Shown here: in pieces, positions 39,532 to 48,970 of the stretch
How the letters are laid out: every line of letters starts with the position of its first letter
Position numbering within the stretch: the stretch's first letter is position 1
Origin: Pseudoalteromonas sp. Scap06
GTDB lineage: Bacteria; Pseudomonadota; Gammaproteobacteria; Enterobacterales; Alteromonadaceae
NCBI RefSeq assembly: GCF_013394165.1
Contig: NZ_CP041330.1
Coordinates: 2,038,501 to 2,102,500, forward strand
Direction of reading: 5' to 3'
DNA: 64,000 nt
Notes under the pieces: generated by a model
Databases searched by the model: none
The model's input: only the letters and a program-made list of their open reading frames with translations
Told to the model about the DNA's origin: nothing
Program-made: the position numbers and the translations under genes

Positions 39532-39581
39532 GGGTCTAGGGACACTGTAATTCCTCTCACAAAAATACAGGCCCTAGGACT
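39532..39581. repeat. Palindromic intergenic repeat between pgi and zwf
   Basis: Imperfect inverted repeat: CTAGGG-ACA-CTGTA on the left and TACAG-G-CCCTAG on the right, with a 16-bp centre. The outer arms GGGTCTAGGG and CCCTAGGACTCC add more symmetry. It resembles a compact transcribed hairpin or a small mobile palindrome, and it sits 128 bp upstream of the zwf start. Confidence 0.5.
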
Positions 39582-39636
39582 CCAGCGCTACCCGTTCAAA
39601 GGTATTTGGTTACTTATTATGTAATAAGTGAATATG

Positions 39637-41283
39637 TTACTGCGTACGGTATTGTTTGTAGTACGCCATTAAGCCTTGTGTTGAGCTGTCGTGCTCATTC
39701 ACCACGTTATCATCGGTTAATTCAGCTTCAATTTTAGATGCTAAGCCTTTACCAAGTTCTACGCCCCACTGATCAAATGAGCATATTTGTAAAATAATAC
39801 CGTGACAAAAAATCTTGTGCTCATACAGTGCAATTAATCGACCGACCGCTTTTGCATCAATCGTGTCTAATAATATAGACGTTGTTGGGCGGTTTCCTTG
39901 GTGAATTTTATGCTTTAGCAGCATTTCAATTTGTGCAGGCGTTTTGCCTTTGGCTGTTAAATCAGCCGTTATCTGCTGTGCATCGACCCCGTTCATTAGT
40001 GCTTCGGTTTGTGCAAAAAAGTTCGATAATAAAATATCGTGATGCTTATCTACGTTAACCTGAGGCTTTACAGAGCCAATAAAGTCCGCAGGGACAATTA
40101 CATTGCCTTGGTGCAAACATTGATAAAACGCATGCTGACCGTTTATCCCTGTCATACCCCAAATGATTGGCACGGTAGTGTATGGCACTGTCTGTCCATC
40201 AAAGGTTACATGTTTACCATTACTTTCCATTTCACCTTGTTGCAAATATGCTGGCAACATATGCAGGGCTTGGTCGTATGGCAAAATAGCTTGCGAATCA
40301 AACCCTAAAAAGCTGGTATTCCAAACACTGAGTAGCGCCATAATTAAAGGAATATTCTGTTCTAGCGGCGCCGATTTAAAGTGCTCATCAACTTCAAACG
40401 CTCCCTCTAAAATGGCCTCAAATGCTTCAAACCCAGCATAAAGTGCAATAGGTAAACCAATGGCACTCCAAAGTGAAAAACGACCGCCAACCCAATCCCA
40501 CATGGTAAATACGTTTTCGTCACTTATACCAAATGCAGCAGTTTTTTCTAAATTAGTGCTTACTGCAACAAAATGCTTTGCTATAGCGCTGTCATCCTTT
40601 GCACTGTCTAAAAACCAATCAACCGCTGTTTTTGAGTTAGTCATGGTTTCTGAGGTAGTAAATGTCTTTGACGAAATTACAAATAACGTGGTTTCAGGAT
40701 CTACTTTATCTAATACTGACGCAATTTGTACGCCATCTGCGTTTGAAACATAGTGAACGTTCAATGGCTTATCAACCACTGCTTTAAGTGCTTCAGTTGC
40801 CGTTTGCGGCCCTAAGTTTGAACCACCAACACCAATGCTAACCACATCTTTTACCGCTTTTCCGGTGTAACCTAGCCATTGACCACTTCGCACTTTTTCA
40901 ACAAAGGTCTTAATTTTGGCAAGTTCGCTATCGACCGCTTCTGTAATATTTTCGCCGTCAACAATAAGCGGTGTATGAGCGCGATTTCTAAGCGCAGTAT
41001 GTAAAACCGCACGGTCTTCGGTGATATTAATTTTTTCACCGGTAAACATTTTCTCACGCCATGCTTCAATATCGCATTCTTTCGCTAATGAAATTAATTG
41101 ACCAAATACGTTTTCATCTATGCGTTGTTTTGAGTAATCAAACAACACACCTGGGATTTGAGTAGAGAATTGAGAAAAACGAGAATCGTCTTGTGCAAAT
41201 AAAGTTTTCAGATGTGTGTGTGTCATCTTTTGTGCACTATTTTCTAGTGCTTGCCAACTTACTAACTCAGAACGGCTCGCCAT
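39637..41283 (-). CDS. pgi: Glucose-6-phosphate isomerase
   Basis: 548 residues (E. coli 549) with GVGGSNLGPQ, the SIS-fold phosphate-binding loop, and conserved catalytic surroundings (GQHAFYQ, HKIFCHG). It interconverts glucose-6-phosphate and fructose-6-phosphate. It is separate from zwf by 233 bp that hold a palindrome. A LacI-like half-symmetric operator is 173 bp upstream. Confidence 0.97.
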   Translation of the reverse strand: MASRSELVSWQALENSAQKMTHTHLKTLFAQDDSRFSQFSTQIPGVLFDYSKQRIDENVFGQLISLAKECDIEAWREKMFTGEKINITEDRAVLHTALRNRAHTPLIVDGENITEAVDSELAKIKTFVEKVRSGQWLGYTGKAVKDVVSIGVGGSNLGPQTATEALKAVVDKPLNVHYVSNADGVQIASVLDKVDPETTLFVISSKTFTTSETMTNSKTAVDWFLDSAKDDSAIAKHFVAVSTNLEKTAAFGISDENVFTMWDWVGGRFSLWSAIGLPIALYAGFEAFEAILEGAFEVDEHFKSAPLEQNIPLIMALLSVWNTSFLGFDSQAILPYDQALHMLPAYLQQGEMESNGKHVTFDGQTVPYTTVPIIWGMTGINGQHAFYQCLHQGNVIVPADFIGSVKPQVNVDKHHDILLSNFFAQTEALMNGVDAQQITADLTAKGKTPAQIEMLLKHKIHQGNRPTTSILLDTIDAKAVGRLIALYEHKIFCHGIILQICSFDQWGVELGKGLASKIEAELTDDNVVNEHDSSTQGLMAYYKQYRTQ

Positions 41284-41455
41284 GTAAACATCCCCTAATT
41301 AATTAATCTATTGATTTTAAGCATTTTATTTTATTTTTTACGACACTGAACAAGCGATTTTTGTAAAAAGCAAAGCCCAACATTATAGCTTAAATGGTCT
41401 AAATTGCGTTATTTTTATAAGCTTTGATGCAGATAATAGCGCAATTTTTTGCTTT

Positions 41456-41469
41456 TGACACCGGTATCA
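41456..41469. promoter_or_regulatory. Candidate operator upstream of pgi
   Basis: TGACACCGGTATCA is symmetric at 12 of 14 positions with a CG-type centre, in the LacI-family style of the receptor operator but with a different core. It is too far upstream to be certain. Confidence 0.35.
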
Positions 41470-41549
41470 TAAAATTAAAAATTGAATTTAACAACTGTTC
41501 ACCCCCTCTGCACAATGAACATTTTATTAATCTTCGATTAAAGCAGGCA

Positions 41550-41581
41550 AAAAAAAGACCGACACATGTCGGCCTTTTTCT
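41550..41581 (-). terminator. Terminator of the cysteine-desulfurase fusion
   Basis: CCGACA / TGTCGG stem with a 2-nt loop and T-tract on the minus strand, just after the fusion gene stop. Confidence 0.78.
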
Positions 41582-41593
41582 TTTATTAAACTA

Positions 41594-43849
41594 TTAGCTG
41601 GTCAATGCTAAACCACCCGATAAGTTAAAAACGCGGTTATAACCAAGTTCAATTAAGTTTGCCGCCGCAATTTTTGAACGATTTCCACTGCGACACACCA
41701 ATATGTATTGATTGTTTTTATCTAGTTGCCCTTGGGTGAGTGCATAGGCCATTCGGCTTAAAGGAATATTTAAAGTTTTAGCCTCAGGCACATTAAGCAA
41801 TCCACTGATATTGTTAGCGCCATGCTCATAAGGCTCTCGGGTATCAATTAAATATACACTGTTATGTGAAAGCATTTCCTTCGCTTGATTAAAACTAAGC
41901 TGCGAAGTTTCGACTTTAGGCTTTGCATTAACATAACCACAAAGCGAATTTGCTAATGTGTGTTGTTGTGAGTCTGCTTGTTGTTTTTGCATGGCAAATT
42001 CAGTATGGCTGATATCACCTTCAATAAGCGCTTTTAATAAAGGTGTTTGCTGCTTTTGCACAGCCCAATTCATGGCAAAACACTGTTGATAATCATGCCC
42101 AGAGCACACCACACTTTGCGGATTAAGCTCTGCAGTTAACTTAGTCAAAGAGTCTGCCATCTGCATCGCATCTCCCCCATCAAGTACTGTATTACCAAGC
42201 CCCGCAGGTAAAATTAAATCACCACAAAAACAGTACTGTACATCGCCGTTATTAGCCTTTAATAAATAACTCACGCTATCTTGGCTGTGTCCAGGCGTCG
42301 CTAGCTTTTCAAGTACTTGTTCGGTTAGTTGCAATTGTTCACAATTAACAGGCCAGCCTAATTGATCAACTTCACCAGCAACTAAATTTGTTTTGAGTGC
42401 GCTGCGCATTAAATCAAGAGCACAGTGACGATCTTGGTGCTCATGCGTGTTTAAAATAGCAGTAATAGTTAAATTTTGTGTATTCACTATTTTTTCAAAT
42501 CGAGGGATCAGTTCAATAATTGGGTCAATAATAATTGCCTGTTGATCATCAGCTACATACAACCAACTGCAAGCACCTTGGTGTCTAAATTGGGTAAGCC
42601 CCAAGGCACATACTTCTTGTGCTACTAAGCTACTATCAGAAATAACCAAACAATTTGCTTGTAACACTGTTTTAAGTGCGCGAATTTGTTCACATGCATA
42701 GTCTATTTGCGCCATAGTGGCAGCAGGCCCAAACGATAAACGAATCGCATTTTCACTTTGCCACTGTGACACTCCCATCGCATCAAGTACAAAGCTTTGA
42801 GTTGCGCCCGTACTACAGGCTGAGCCACCGCTGACTCTAATACCTGCAGCGTCAAATAAATCAATAACTTCTTTACTGGTTAAATCATTAACTGCAAAGT
42901 TTAGTGTTGTGGGCACTGAGCAGGCAAAATCATGATTAAAGGTAATACTTCCAAAGGTGTCAACTAAAGCGCTATGCAGTTTATCGCGATACAAATTAAG
43001 TACATCAGCTGATTTAAAAGTATCGTCTTGCTTATCAAGCAGCAAACTAAACAGCTTATTAAGCCCAGCAATACCGGGCAGGTTTTCTGTACCTGAACGC
43101 ATGCCACTTTCTTGGCCTCCACCAGCTATAAACGGCGTGTATGGGCTTCCTTTACGAATATACAATAATCCGATGCCTTTAGGTGCATAGAGCTTATGTC
43201 CTGAAAATGGCGCATAATCAATCGTGGTTTTGCTTAGGTTGAGTTGTTGTTTACCCAGTGCCTGCACACAGTCAACCATCCAAGTCACATCGTTATTACG
43301 ACTGCGGATCACCTTTTCTATAGCACTTAAATCTTGGTATACACCGGTTTCATTATTAACAGCCATAGTACAAATCATCAGGGCATTATCAATATGCTGA
43401 GCAATAAAGTCTAAGTCTAAAATACCGTCTCGGTTAACCGGAATAGCAATAATTTCAGCATTAATTTCAAGCACGGCATTCCAATGTTTTAATGTATTAG
43501 GCACCGCTTTATGCTCAGTTGCTCCATACAATAAAACCGGTTTAGATTTTGTGTGCTGTTTGGCATTAATTAAGGTTGATACGATAGCAGTTTGAATACC
43601 TTCGGTCGCACCTGAGGTAAATAATATATCGCCCTGTTGCGCACCAATCACGCTGCGCGCTTTTTGCCTCGTTTGTTCTAATAAGTGTTTGGCTTGAATA
43701 CCGGTTATATGGGGACTTGAGGGATTACCAAAACAAATTTGCATCGCATGGCACACCACCTCTGCAATACAAGGCAATACAGGTGTGGTCGCATTTGCAT
43801 CAAGATAAACTTGGCTGTTAGGTTCATCTGGCAATAAAAACTCTGACAT
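41594..43849 (-). CDS. Three-domain sulfur protein: cysteine desulfurase, MBL-fold hydrolase, rhodanese
   Basis: 751 residues. Residues 10-395 form a NifS/IscS-type class V aminotransferase: PLP Lys K219 (FSGHKLYAPKG) and active Cys C345 (GGSACSTG). Residues 420-600 are an MBL fold with THEHQDRH (H469, H471, D473, H475), H521, D544 and H585. That is the di-metal or persulfide-dioxygenase (ETHE1) pattern. Residues 655-751 are a rhodanese with C719 in CRSGNRS. All catalytic residues appear intact. A plausible reading is desulfuration of cysteine with the persulfide handed on to, or detoxified by, the attached MBL/rhodanese modules. It is monocistronic, and no Isc/Suf scaffold genes are near. 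Confidence 0.88.
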   Translation of the reverse strand: MSEFLLPDEPNSQVYLDANATTPVLPCIAEVVCHAMQICFGNPSSPHITGIQAKHLLEQTRQKARSVIGAQQGDILFTSGATEGIQTAIVSTLINAKQHTKSKPVLLYGATEHKAVPNTLKHWNAVLEINAEIIAIPVNRDGILDLDFIAQHIDNALMICTMAVNNETGVYQDLSAIEKVIRSRNNDVTWMVDCVQALGKQQLNLSKTTIDYAPFSGHKLYAPKGIGLLYIRKGSPYTPFIAGGGQESGMRSGTENLPGIAGLNKLFSLLLDKQDDTFKSADVLNLYRDKLHSALVDTFGSITFNHDFACSVPTTLNFAVNDLTSKEVIDLFDAAGIRVSGGSACSTGATQSFVLDAMGVSQWQSENAIRLSFGPAATMAQIDYACEQIRALKTVLQANCLVISDSSLVAQEVCALGLTQFRHQGACSWLYVADDQQAIIIDPIIELIPRFEKIVNTQNLTITAILNTHEHQDRHCALDLMRSALKTNLVAGEVDQLGWPVNCEQLQLTEQVLEKLATPGHSQDSVSYLLKANNGDVQYCFCGDLILPAGLGNTVLDGGDAMQMADSLTKLTAELNPQSVVCSGHDYQQCFAMNWAVQKQQTPLLKALIEGDISHTEFAMQKQQADSQQHTLANSLCGYVNAKPKVETSQLSFNQAKEMLSHNSVYLIDTREPYEHGANNISGLLNVPEAKTLNIPLSRMAYALTQGQLDKNNQYILVCRSGNRSKIAAANLIELGYNRVFNLSGGLALTS

Positions 43850-43956
43850 TAAAAACGCACCTTATTACTAAAAAATATATCTTATTCCCAATAGTACATA
43901 GTTTTAATAGGAATGAGTAATAATCTTTAGTAATTAAAGTGCGTTTACTATACTTT

Positions 43957-45033
43957 TTAGTTACCGAGCTCTTCTGCGAGCTCTTCATGTGTGGATGACC
44001 ACGCCTTAATCAGCGCTTTTACCAATGATGCTAATGGAATAGCAAAAAATACGCCCCAAAAACCCCACAGCCCACCAAAAAATAGTACGGCGACAATAAT
44101 AAACACCGGGTTTAAATCAACCGCTTCAGAGAACAATAAAGGGACTAACACATTGCCATCAAGCGCTTGAATAATGCCGTAAATAATTAAAATGGTCCAA
44201 AACTGGGTTTCTAAACCAAACTGAAACAGCGCCACCGCCGCCACAGGTATAGTCACCAGCGCAGCACCAACAAATGGAATGAGCACCGAAAAGCCAACTA
44301 ACACACCAAGCAGCGCCGCATAACGTAAATCCAATACCGTAAAGGCAATAAAGGACACCGAGCCAATAATTAAAATTTCGAATACTTTACCTCGAATATA
44401 ATTCATTATTTGCTGATTCATTTCATGCCACACTTGCAAAATTAAGCGTCGTTGGCGCGGGATCAGTTTAGCAATGCTGGCACTGAGCTCTACTTTGTCT
44501 TTAAGCATAAAAAATACCAGTAGCGGTACTAAAATAAGATAAATTAACCACGCAACAGCATCTTTTAATGAATTGAGCGATGCCGACAGCACCACTTGGC
44601 CAAATTCGAGCACTTTGGTTTCTACCGTTACCACAATAGACTGTACTTGCTCTGCACTAATAAGGCTGGGGTATTTAGCTGGTAGGTCGAGTAAAAACGA
44701 TTTACCTTGCTCTACCATATGCGGGGTTTCTTGCACTAAGTTACTACTTTGCTGCCAAAGTACCGGGCCTATAACCAATATTAAGGTGAGCATAATGCCA
44801 ATAAATATCAACATAACTATGCTAGTGGCAGTAAAACGCTTTAAGCCAACTCGCTCTAGGTGAACCACGGGCCAATCTAATAAATAAGCAATGATCAGTG
44901 CCACTAACACAGGCACAATTAATGGGCCAAAAAAGTACAACATGGCAACCAGTGCCAATAACAAAAAAAGTAAAGTAACTGAATTAGGATCAGAAAACTT
45001 TTTTTCATACCATGCTTTTACATATTCAAACAC
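43957..45033 (-). CDS. perM: AI-2E/PerM family membrane transporter
   Basis: 358 residues with about 7 to 8 helices, the pattern of the PerM/YfgO (AI-2E exporter-like) family. Key areas are GPLIVPVLVALIIAYLLDWPV and LIPFVGAALVTIPVA. It precedes bepA and arsC by context, an order shared with E. coli (yfgO-yfgC-yfgD). The substrate is not known for most members. It overlaps tusA-like by 8 bp. Confidence 0.88.
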   Translation of the reverse strand: MFEYVKAWYEKKFSDPNSVTLLFLLLALVAMLYFFGPLIVPVLVALIIAYLLDWPVVHLERVGLKRFTATSIVMLIFIGIMLTLILVIGPVLWQQSSNLVQETPHMVEQGKSFLLDLPAKYPSLISAEQVQSIVVTVETKVLEFGQVVLSASLNSLKDAVAWLIYLILVPLLVFFMLKDKVELSASIAKLIPRQRRLILQVWHEMNQQIMNYIRGKVFEILIIGSVSFIAFTVLDLRYAALLGVLVGFSVLIPFVGAALVTIPVAAVALFQFGLETQFWTILIIYGIIQALDGNVLVPLLFSEAVDLNPVFIIVAVLFFGGLWGFWGVFFAIPLASLVKALIKAWSSTHEELAEELGN

Positions 45034-45244
45034 GCAACGGCTCCACTAATAACAACGCTTGTTGTTTATTTAACTTGTAATAATACATTTTTTTTTGCAA
45101 ATATCGTTCAATATCATCTGTATTTTGCTCGCTTGAGATATTAAAGGTAATTGTTTGATTTAACGATATTGCCTCACGCAACCCTAATTTAAACTGAATA
45201 AATTGCTGAGGGCATTTATAAGCGCGCAAATCTAGCTCTAGCAT
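45026..45244 (-). CDS. TusA-like small sulfur-transfer protein
   Basis: 72 residues. C11 in AYKCPQQFIQFK is the conserved sulfur-carrying CP motif of the TusA/SirA family. Size (about 80 residues) and fold fit. It overlaps the start of the downstream perM gene by 8 bp. A role in persulfide relay or tRNA thiolation is inferred from the family. Confidence 0.75.
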   Translation of the reverse strand: MLELDLRAYKCPQQFIQFKLGLREAISLNQTITFNISSEQNTDDIERYLQKKMYYYKLNKQQALLLVEPLRV

Positions 45245-45387
45245 ACTCGTTTCACTACCTGTTCACATTAATAATAAGTCCTATACCAAGGCTAATTAAG
45301 ATTAACCACAGTTAAATTTAACTTTTTCTTAAAACAACCTCTGCAATGGTTTATCCTTATAGCATAGTTAGCTAAAAGGATACGTTA

Positions 45388-46032
45388 ATGCCTAATTCGC
45401 ATAATAAAGCGCAATTGCCTAGCAATCCAACTCTCAAAGAAATAAATTGGTTTAAAAAGCAAATTAATTGGGGAGAGCTGCCGCATTTTTATCATTTAGT
45501 AGCCTCATCGGTAAGTGAGTGTGAAAGCATTTTAGATCACGGGTTTGATAATGCTATAAAGCGTATCATCGACAAACGCAATTGGAACCTAGAGTCCTTG
45601 GGTATCGACCCAAACGAGCTTTTTGAGAAAGAGAGTAATAACAAGCCACGAATTTCGTTGCATCAAGTATTTACCGAACGCGGTTTTGAACTACAAGCGT
45701 TTCCTTATTCTAATGATACTACCATCGATAGATACGCTCGACATGATGAGTCAATGGAATTTATATTATGGGATCCATTAACCATGAAAACTGTGATTCG
45801 CATTAATCAACTACATAAATTCATAGGTTTTTATTTAGAACAAGGCGATGAAGCAGACAAAGCGCTTATATTGCATTCACATAAAGTAGTTCATAAGATT
45901 ATTGCTTTTTTACAAACTCAATTGAACATTGTTAAGGTTGATGGGGTCACAATAAAGTCGTTTTATCAATTATGTGAAAAGGACAGCCGTTTATATACAG
46001 ATGATCCAACAAGTGCCCCTGATAAAAAATAA
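45388..46032 (+). CDS. Conserved hypothetical protein upstream of bepA
   Basis: 214 residues, soluble, no signal peptide. The N-terminal block LKEINWFKKQINWGELPHFYHLVASS looks well ordered and the centre is rich in charged residues. I cannot assign a domain. It is 12 bp ahead of bepA and likely co-transcribed. Confidence 0.65.
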   Translation: MPNSHNKAQLPSNPTLKEINWFKKQINWGELPHFYHLVASSVSECESILDHGFDNAIKRIIDKRNWNLESLGIDPNELFEKESNNKPRISLHQVFTERGFELQAFPYSNDTTIDRYARHDESMEFILWDPLTMKTVIRINQLHKFIGFYLEQGDEADKALILHSHKVVHKIIAFLQTQLNIVKVDGVTIKSFYQLCEKDSRLYTDDPTSAPDKK

Positions 46033-46044
46033 ACAAGGAATATA

Positions 46045-47502
46045 ATGCAACTAAAATCCGCCTTTATCACTTTATGCAGTGCAGTGCTTACATTTAGCCT
46101 ACTAATGAGTGAGCCGTTAAAGGCACAAACAAATCTTCAACTGCCCGACTTAGGCACGTCTGCGCTGCAGGCATTACCACTGGAGAAAGAAAGAGCGATT
46201 GGTGAAGTGATGATGATGCAGATCAGAGGGTCTTCACCATTAATTAACGATCCAGTGCTTGATGAGTACCTAACAACCTTAGGCCGAAAATTAGTTGCGA
46301 ACGCCAATGATGTACGCTTCGGTTTTTCATTTTTTTGGTTAAATAACCCAGAAATTAACGCATTTGCATTTTATGGCGGTCATGTAGGTGTTCACACAGG
46401 CTTAATTGCTCAAGCCGATAACGAAAGTCAGTTTGCCTCAGTACTTGGTCATGAAATCGCGCACGTAACACAACGCCACTTAGCAAGGCGTATTCAGCAA
46501 CAACAAGACAATAGCGGTCTCACCATTGCCGGTATGATAGCCGGTATTTTAGCAACCGTTGTAGCCCCAGATGCAGGCATAGCAATTATTTCAGCCAGCC
46601 AAACACAGTCGGCATTTAGCCAACTCACCCATAGCCGCTCTGCCGAACAAGAAGCCGATAGAATTGGCATGCAAACCCTTAGCAATGCAGGATTTGATGC
46701 AAGAGCTTCTAGTGAATTTTTAACTAAACTGGCAGCGCAAATTCGTTATAAATATAAACCCCCGGCGTTTTTACTCACTCACCCGCTACCAGAAAGCCGC
46801 GTGTCGGATGTACGCTTGCGTGCCGAGCAATATCCAAAACGCCAAATAGGTTCAAGCCTTGATTTTAATTTAGCTAAAAGCCGTGTACTAGCACGCTACG
46901 ATAACGAGCCAGAAAATGCAGAGGCCTTATTTAGAAAGTTAATGCGCGAAAATACCTATAACAACGTAGCACTACAGTATGGTTTAGCAATTAGCTTAGT
47001 TGATCAAAAGAAAACGGATGAAGCGCAGCCTATCCTAGATGAGCTATTGGCAAGTGATCCTAAAAATTTATTTTATATTGATACAAAAACAGATTTGCTA
47101 ATTGCACAAAAAAAAGCAGCTGAAGCAGTTAGTTATTTAAGTGAGTTAAATAACTACCGGCCAAACAACCAAGTAATTACTTTAAATTTTGCAAACGCCG
47201 CGTTGGAAGCTGAGCAATATGAGTTAGCCGAAAATGTACTAAAGTCATTTTTATTAGAGAAGCCAGATCATAGTTTAGGTAAGCAGCTTTTAACCGATGC
47301 CTATAAAAAGCAAGAAAAATTAGCCGCGTATCACGAAGCAAACGCCGATGTGTTGTCGCAATATGGCGCATATTTAAAAGCGGCTGACGAAATACAAAAA
47401 GCACTTAATTTTGTTGAGCCAACTGAAAATGTGAAACAACAGCGTTTAAAAGCGTTACTCACACAATATCGGTTATTACAAAAAGAGCTTGCAAGGCTTT
47501 AA
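46045..47502 (+). CDS. bepA: Periplasmic metalloprotease/chaperone BepA (M48 with TPR)
   Basis: 485 residues (E. coli 487). Signal peptide to about residue 27. Peptidase motif HEIAH at 136-140 (H136, E137, H140), third zinc ligand E201 (SAEQEADRIGM) and H246 in LLTHPLPESR, the regulatory His switch of E. coli BepA, all at identical numbering. C-terminal TPR helices follow from about residue 300. It degrades or assists assembly of outer-membrane LptD. Confidence 0.96.
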   Translation: MQLKSAFITLCSAVLTFSLLMSEPLKAQTNLQLPDLGTSALQALPLEKERAIGEVMMMQIRGSSPLINDPVLDEYLTTLGRKLVANANDVRFGFSFFWLNNPEINAFAFYGGHVGVHTGLIAQADNESQFASVLGHEIAHVTQRHLARRIQQQQDNSGLTIAGMIAGILATVVAPDAGIAIISASQTQSAFSQLTHSRSAEQEADRIGMQTLSNAGFDARASSEFLTKLAAQIRYKYKPPAFLLTHPLPESRVSDVRLRAEQYPKRQIGSSLDFNLAKSRVLARYDNEPENAEALFRKLMRENTYNNVALQYGLAISLVDQKKTDEAQPILDELLASDPKNLFYIDTKTDLLIAQKKAAEAVSYLSELNNYRPNNQVITLNFANAALEAEQYELAENVLKSFLLEKPDHSLGKQLLTDAYKKQEKLAAYHEANADVLSQYGAYLKAADEIQKALNFVEPTENVKQQRLKALLTQYRLLQKELARL

Positions 47503-47556
47503 GTATTTGGCGAGTTCACCTAAAATAGCCACAATTTATACTTTGGATTTATTTTT

Positions 47557-47904
47557 ATGTCAGTTACTATTTACCATAATCCGCGCTGTTCAAAATCACG
47601 CGAAACACTTAACCTATTACAAAGTAAAAACATTGAACCGAGTGTTGTTGAATACTTAAAAACACCGCTTTCTCATGAGCAAATTAGTACCTTAGTTTCA
47701 CAACTGGGGCTTAATTCTGCCCGAGATTTAATGCGTACCAAAGAAGAGCAGTACAAAGCCCTTAATTTAAAAGATGAAAATGATGAGTCGGCACTAATTG
47801 CTGCCATGGTCGAACATCCAAAATTAATTGAACGCCCCATTGTTGTTAGCAACAACAAAGCAGCCTTGGGTCGCCCGCCTGAAAACGTATTAAGCGTTCT
47901 ATAA
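47557..47904 (+). CDS. arsC: Arsenate reductase (glutaredoxin-coupled, ArsC/YffB family)
   Basis: 115 residues with C11 in YHNPRCSKSRET as nucleophile and the family C-terminal block RPIVV. ArsC-like proteins reduce arsenate with glutaredoxin; the YfgD branch, typical of this synteny, may have other roles. Its TAA overlaps the ATG of the next gene (TAATG). Confidence 0.9.
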   Translation: MSVTIYHNPRCSKSRETLNLLQSKNIEPSVVEYLKTPLSHEQISTLVSQLGLNSARDLMRTKEEQYKALNLKDENDESALIAAMVEHPKLIERPIVVSNNKAALGRPPENVLSVL

Positions 47905-48458
47905 TGAGCACAACCATTGTGGTGCTGTACCACTCAAGCCATGGCTCTGTAGAAGCCATGGCGCATGAAATTGCAGAATCGATAGAACAACAAGGCGCAA
48001 CCGCCTTGCTGCGCACGTTTGTGGCTAAAAACCCGCACGACATTGTGATAAATAAAGACGATTTAGTTGCTTGTGATGGGCTTGCATTTGGCACACCTAC
48101 CCGCTTTGGCATGATGGCCGCACAGGCAAAGACATTTTGGGAAACCACCAGTGATCTGTGGCTTAAAGGCCAACTTATAGATAAGCCTGCCTGTGTGTTT
48201 TCATCATCGAGTAGTATGCATGGGGGAAATGAAGCAACCCTACTTAACTTGTCACTGCCGTTATTGCATCACGGGATGATGTTAATGGGGGTACCTTACG
48301 ATGTACCAGAACTTCTTGGCACTGAAACTGGAGGCACACCTTACGGCGCTTCCCACGTTGCTGGCAGCAGCAACAGCTCTACCCTAAGTAAAGATGAAAT
48401 TAAAATATGTCAAAGCGTAGGCAAACGCTTGACGCAAGTAGCGAGTAAACTTAAATGA
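47904..48458 (+). CDS. wrbA: WrbA-like NAD(P)H:quinone oxidoreductase (flavodoxin fold)
   Basis: 184 residues. VLYHSSHGSVEAMAH is the FMN-phosphate loop, and FGTPTRFGMMAAQAKTFWE is the flavodoxin/WrbA core. It reduces quinones with two electrons. Overlaps arsC by 1 bp and the DUF2069 gene by 4 bp (ATGA), an operon with coupled translation. Confidence 0.9.
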   Translation: MSTTIVVLYHSSHGSVEAMAHEIAESIEQQGATALLRTFVAKNPHDIVINKDDLVACDGLAFGTPTRFGMMAAQAKTFWETTSDLWLKGQLIDKPACVFSSSSSMHGGNEATLLNLSLPLLHHGMMLMGVPYDVPELLGTETGGTPYGASHVAGSSNSSTLSKDEIKICQSVGKRLTQVASKLK

Positions 48459-48907
48459 CCCAAAAGAGCGAGTCTGCTAAAAAGCCAGTGACCGTAAAAT
48501 TTCAGCGCCTAGCCTTATTTGGTTATTTTGGCCTGCTGATTTTAATGCCACTATGGATGTTTGTATTAGCCCCCAGAGAAGGCCACAGTAACGCATTTCT
48601 TTTTTTAGTCTATGTACTACCACTGTTATTACCTTTAAAAGGCATACTGCAAGATAAAACCTACACTTATGCGTGGGCTAATTTTATCGTTATGTTTTAT
48701 TTTATCCATGGCTTTACATTGCTATGGGTTGCTCAAGATGAACTCGTATGGGTATTACTAGAGTTACTTTTCGCCTCGTCTATGTTTATTGGCTGCACTT
48801 ACTATGCACGCCATAGAGGACAAGAGCTTGGACTTAAGATTCGCAAGCTTAAAGATGAACTTGCTGAAGAAAAAGCAGCGCATGAACACAATAAAAACAA
48901 CTCATAG
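48455..48907 (+). CDS. DUF2069 integral membrane protein
   Basis: 150 residues with about four membrane helices (residues 18-105) and a charged, coiled-coil-like C-terminal tail. It follows arsC-wrbA in Shewanella and Vibrio too, so the three genes form a conserved unit. No function is known. Confidence 0.85.
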   Translation: MTQKSESAKKPVTVKFQRLALFGYFGLLILMPLWMFVLAPREGHSNAFLFLVYVLPLLLPLKGILQDKTYTYAWANFIVMFYFIHGFTLLWVAQDELVWVLLELLFASSMFIGCTYYARHRGQELGLKIRKLKDELAEEKAAHEHNKNNS

Positions 48908-48924
48908 CTAGCAGCTCAAAACAT

Positions 48925-48954
48925 AAAAAACGCGCTTTATTAGCGCGTTTTTTT
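48925..48954. terminator. Bidirectional terminator between the arsC operon and the ankyrin gene
   Basis: ACGCGCT / AGCGCGT stem with a 5-nt loop, flanked by A6 and T7 runs. Confidence 0.9.
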
Positions 48955-48970
48955 GTAATTAAATAAATGG

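Noticed and set aside
39404..39636. HexR operator in front of zwf
   Set aside because: HexR sites have a TGTAAT-N3-ATTACA form; only an unpaired CTGTAATT is present here.
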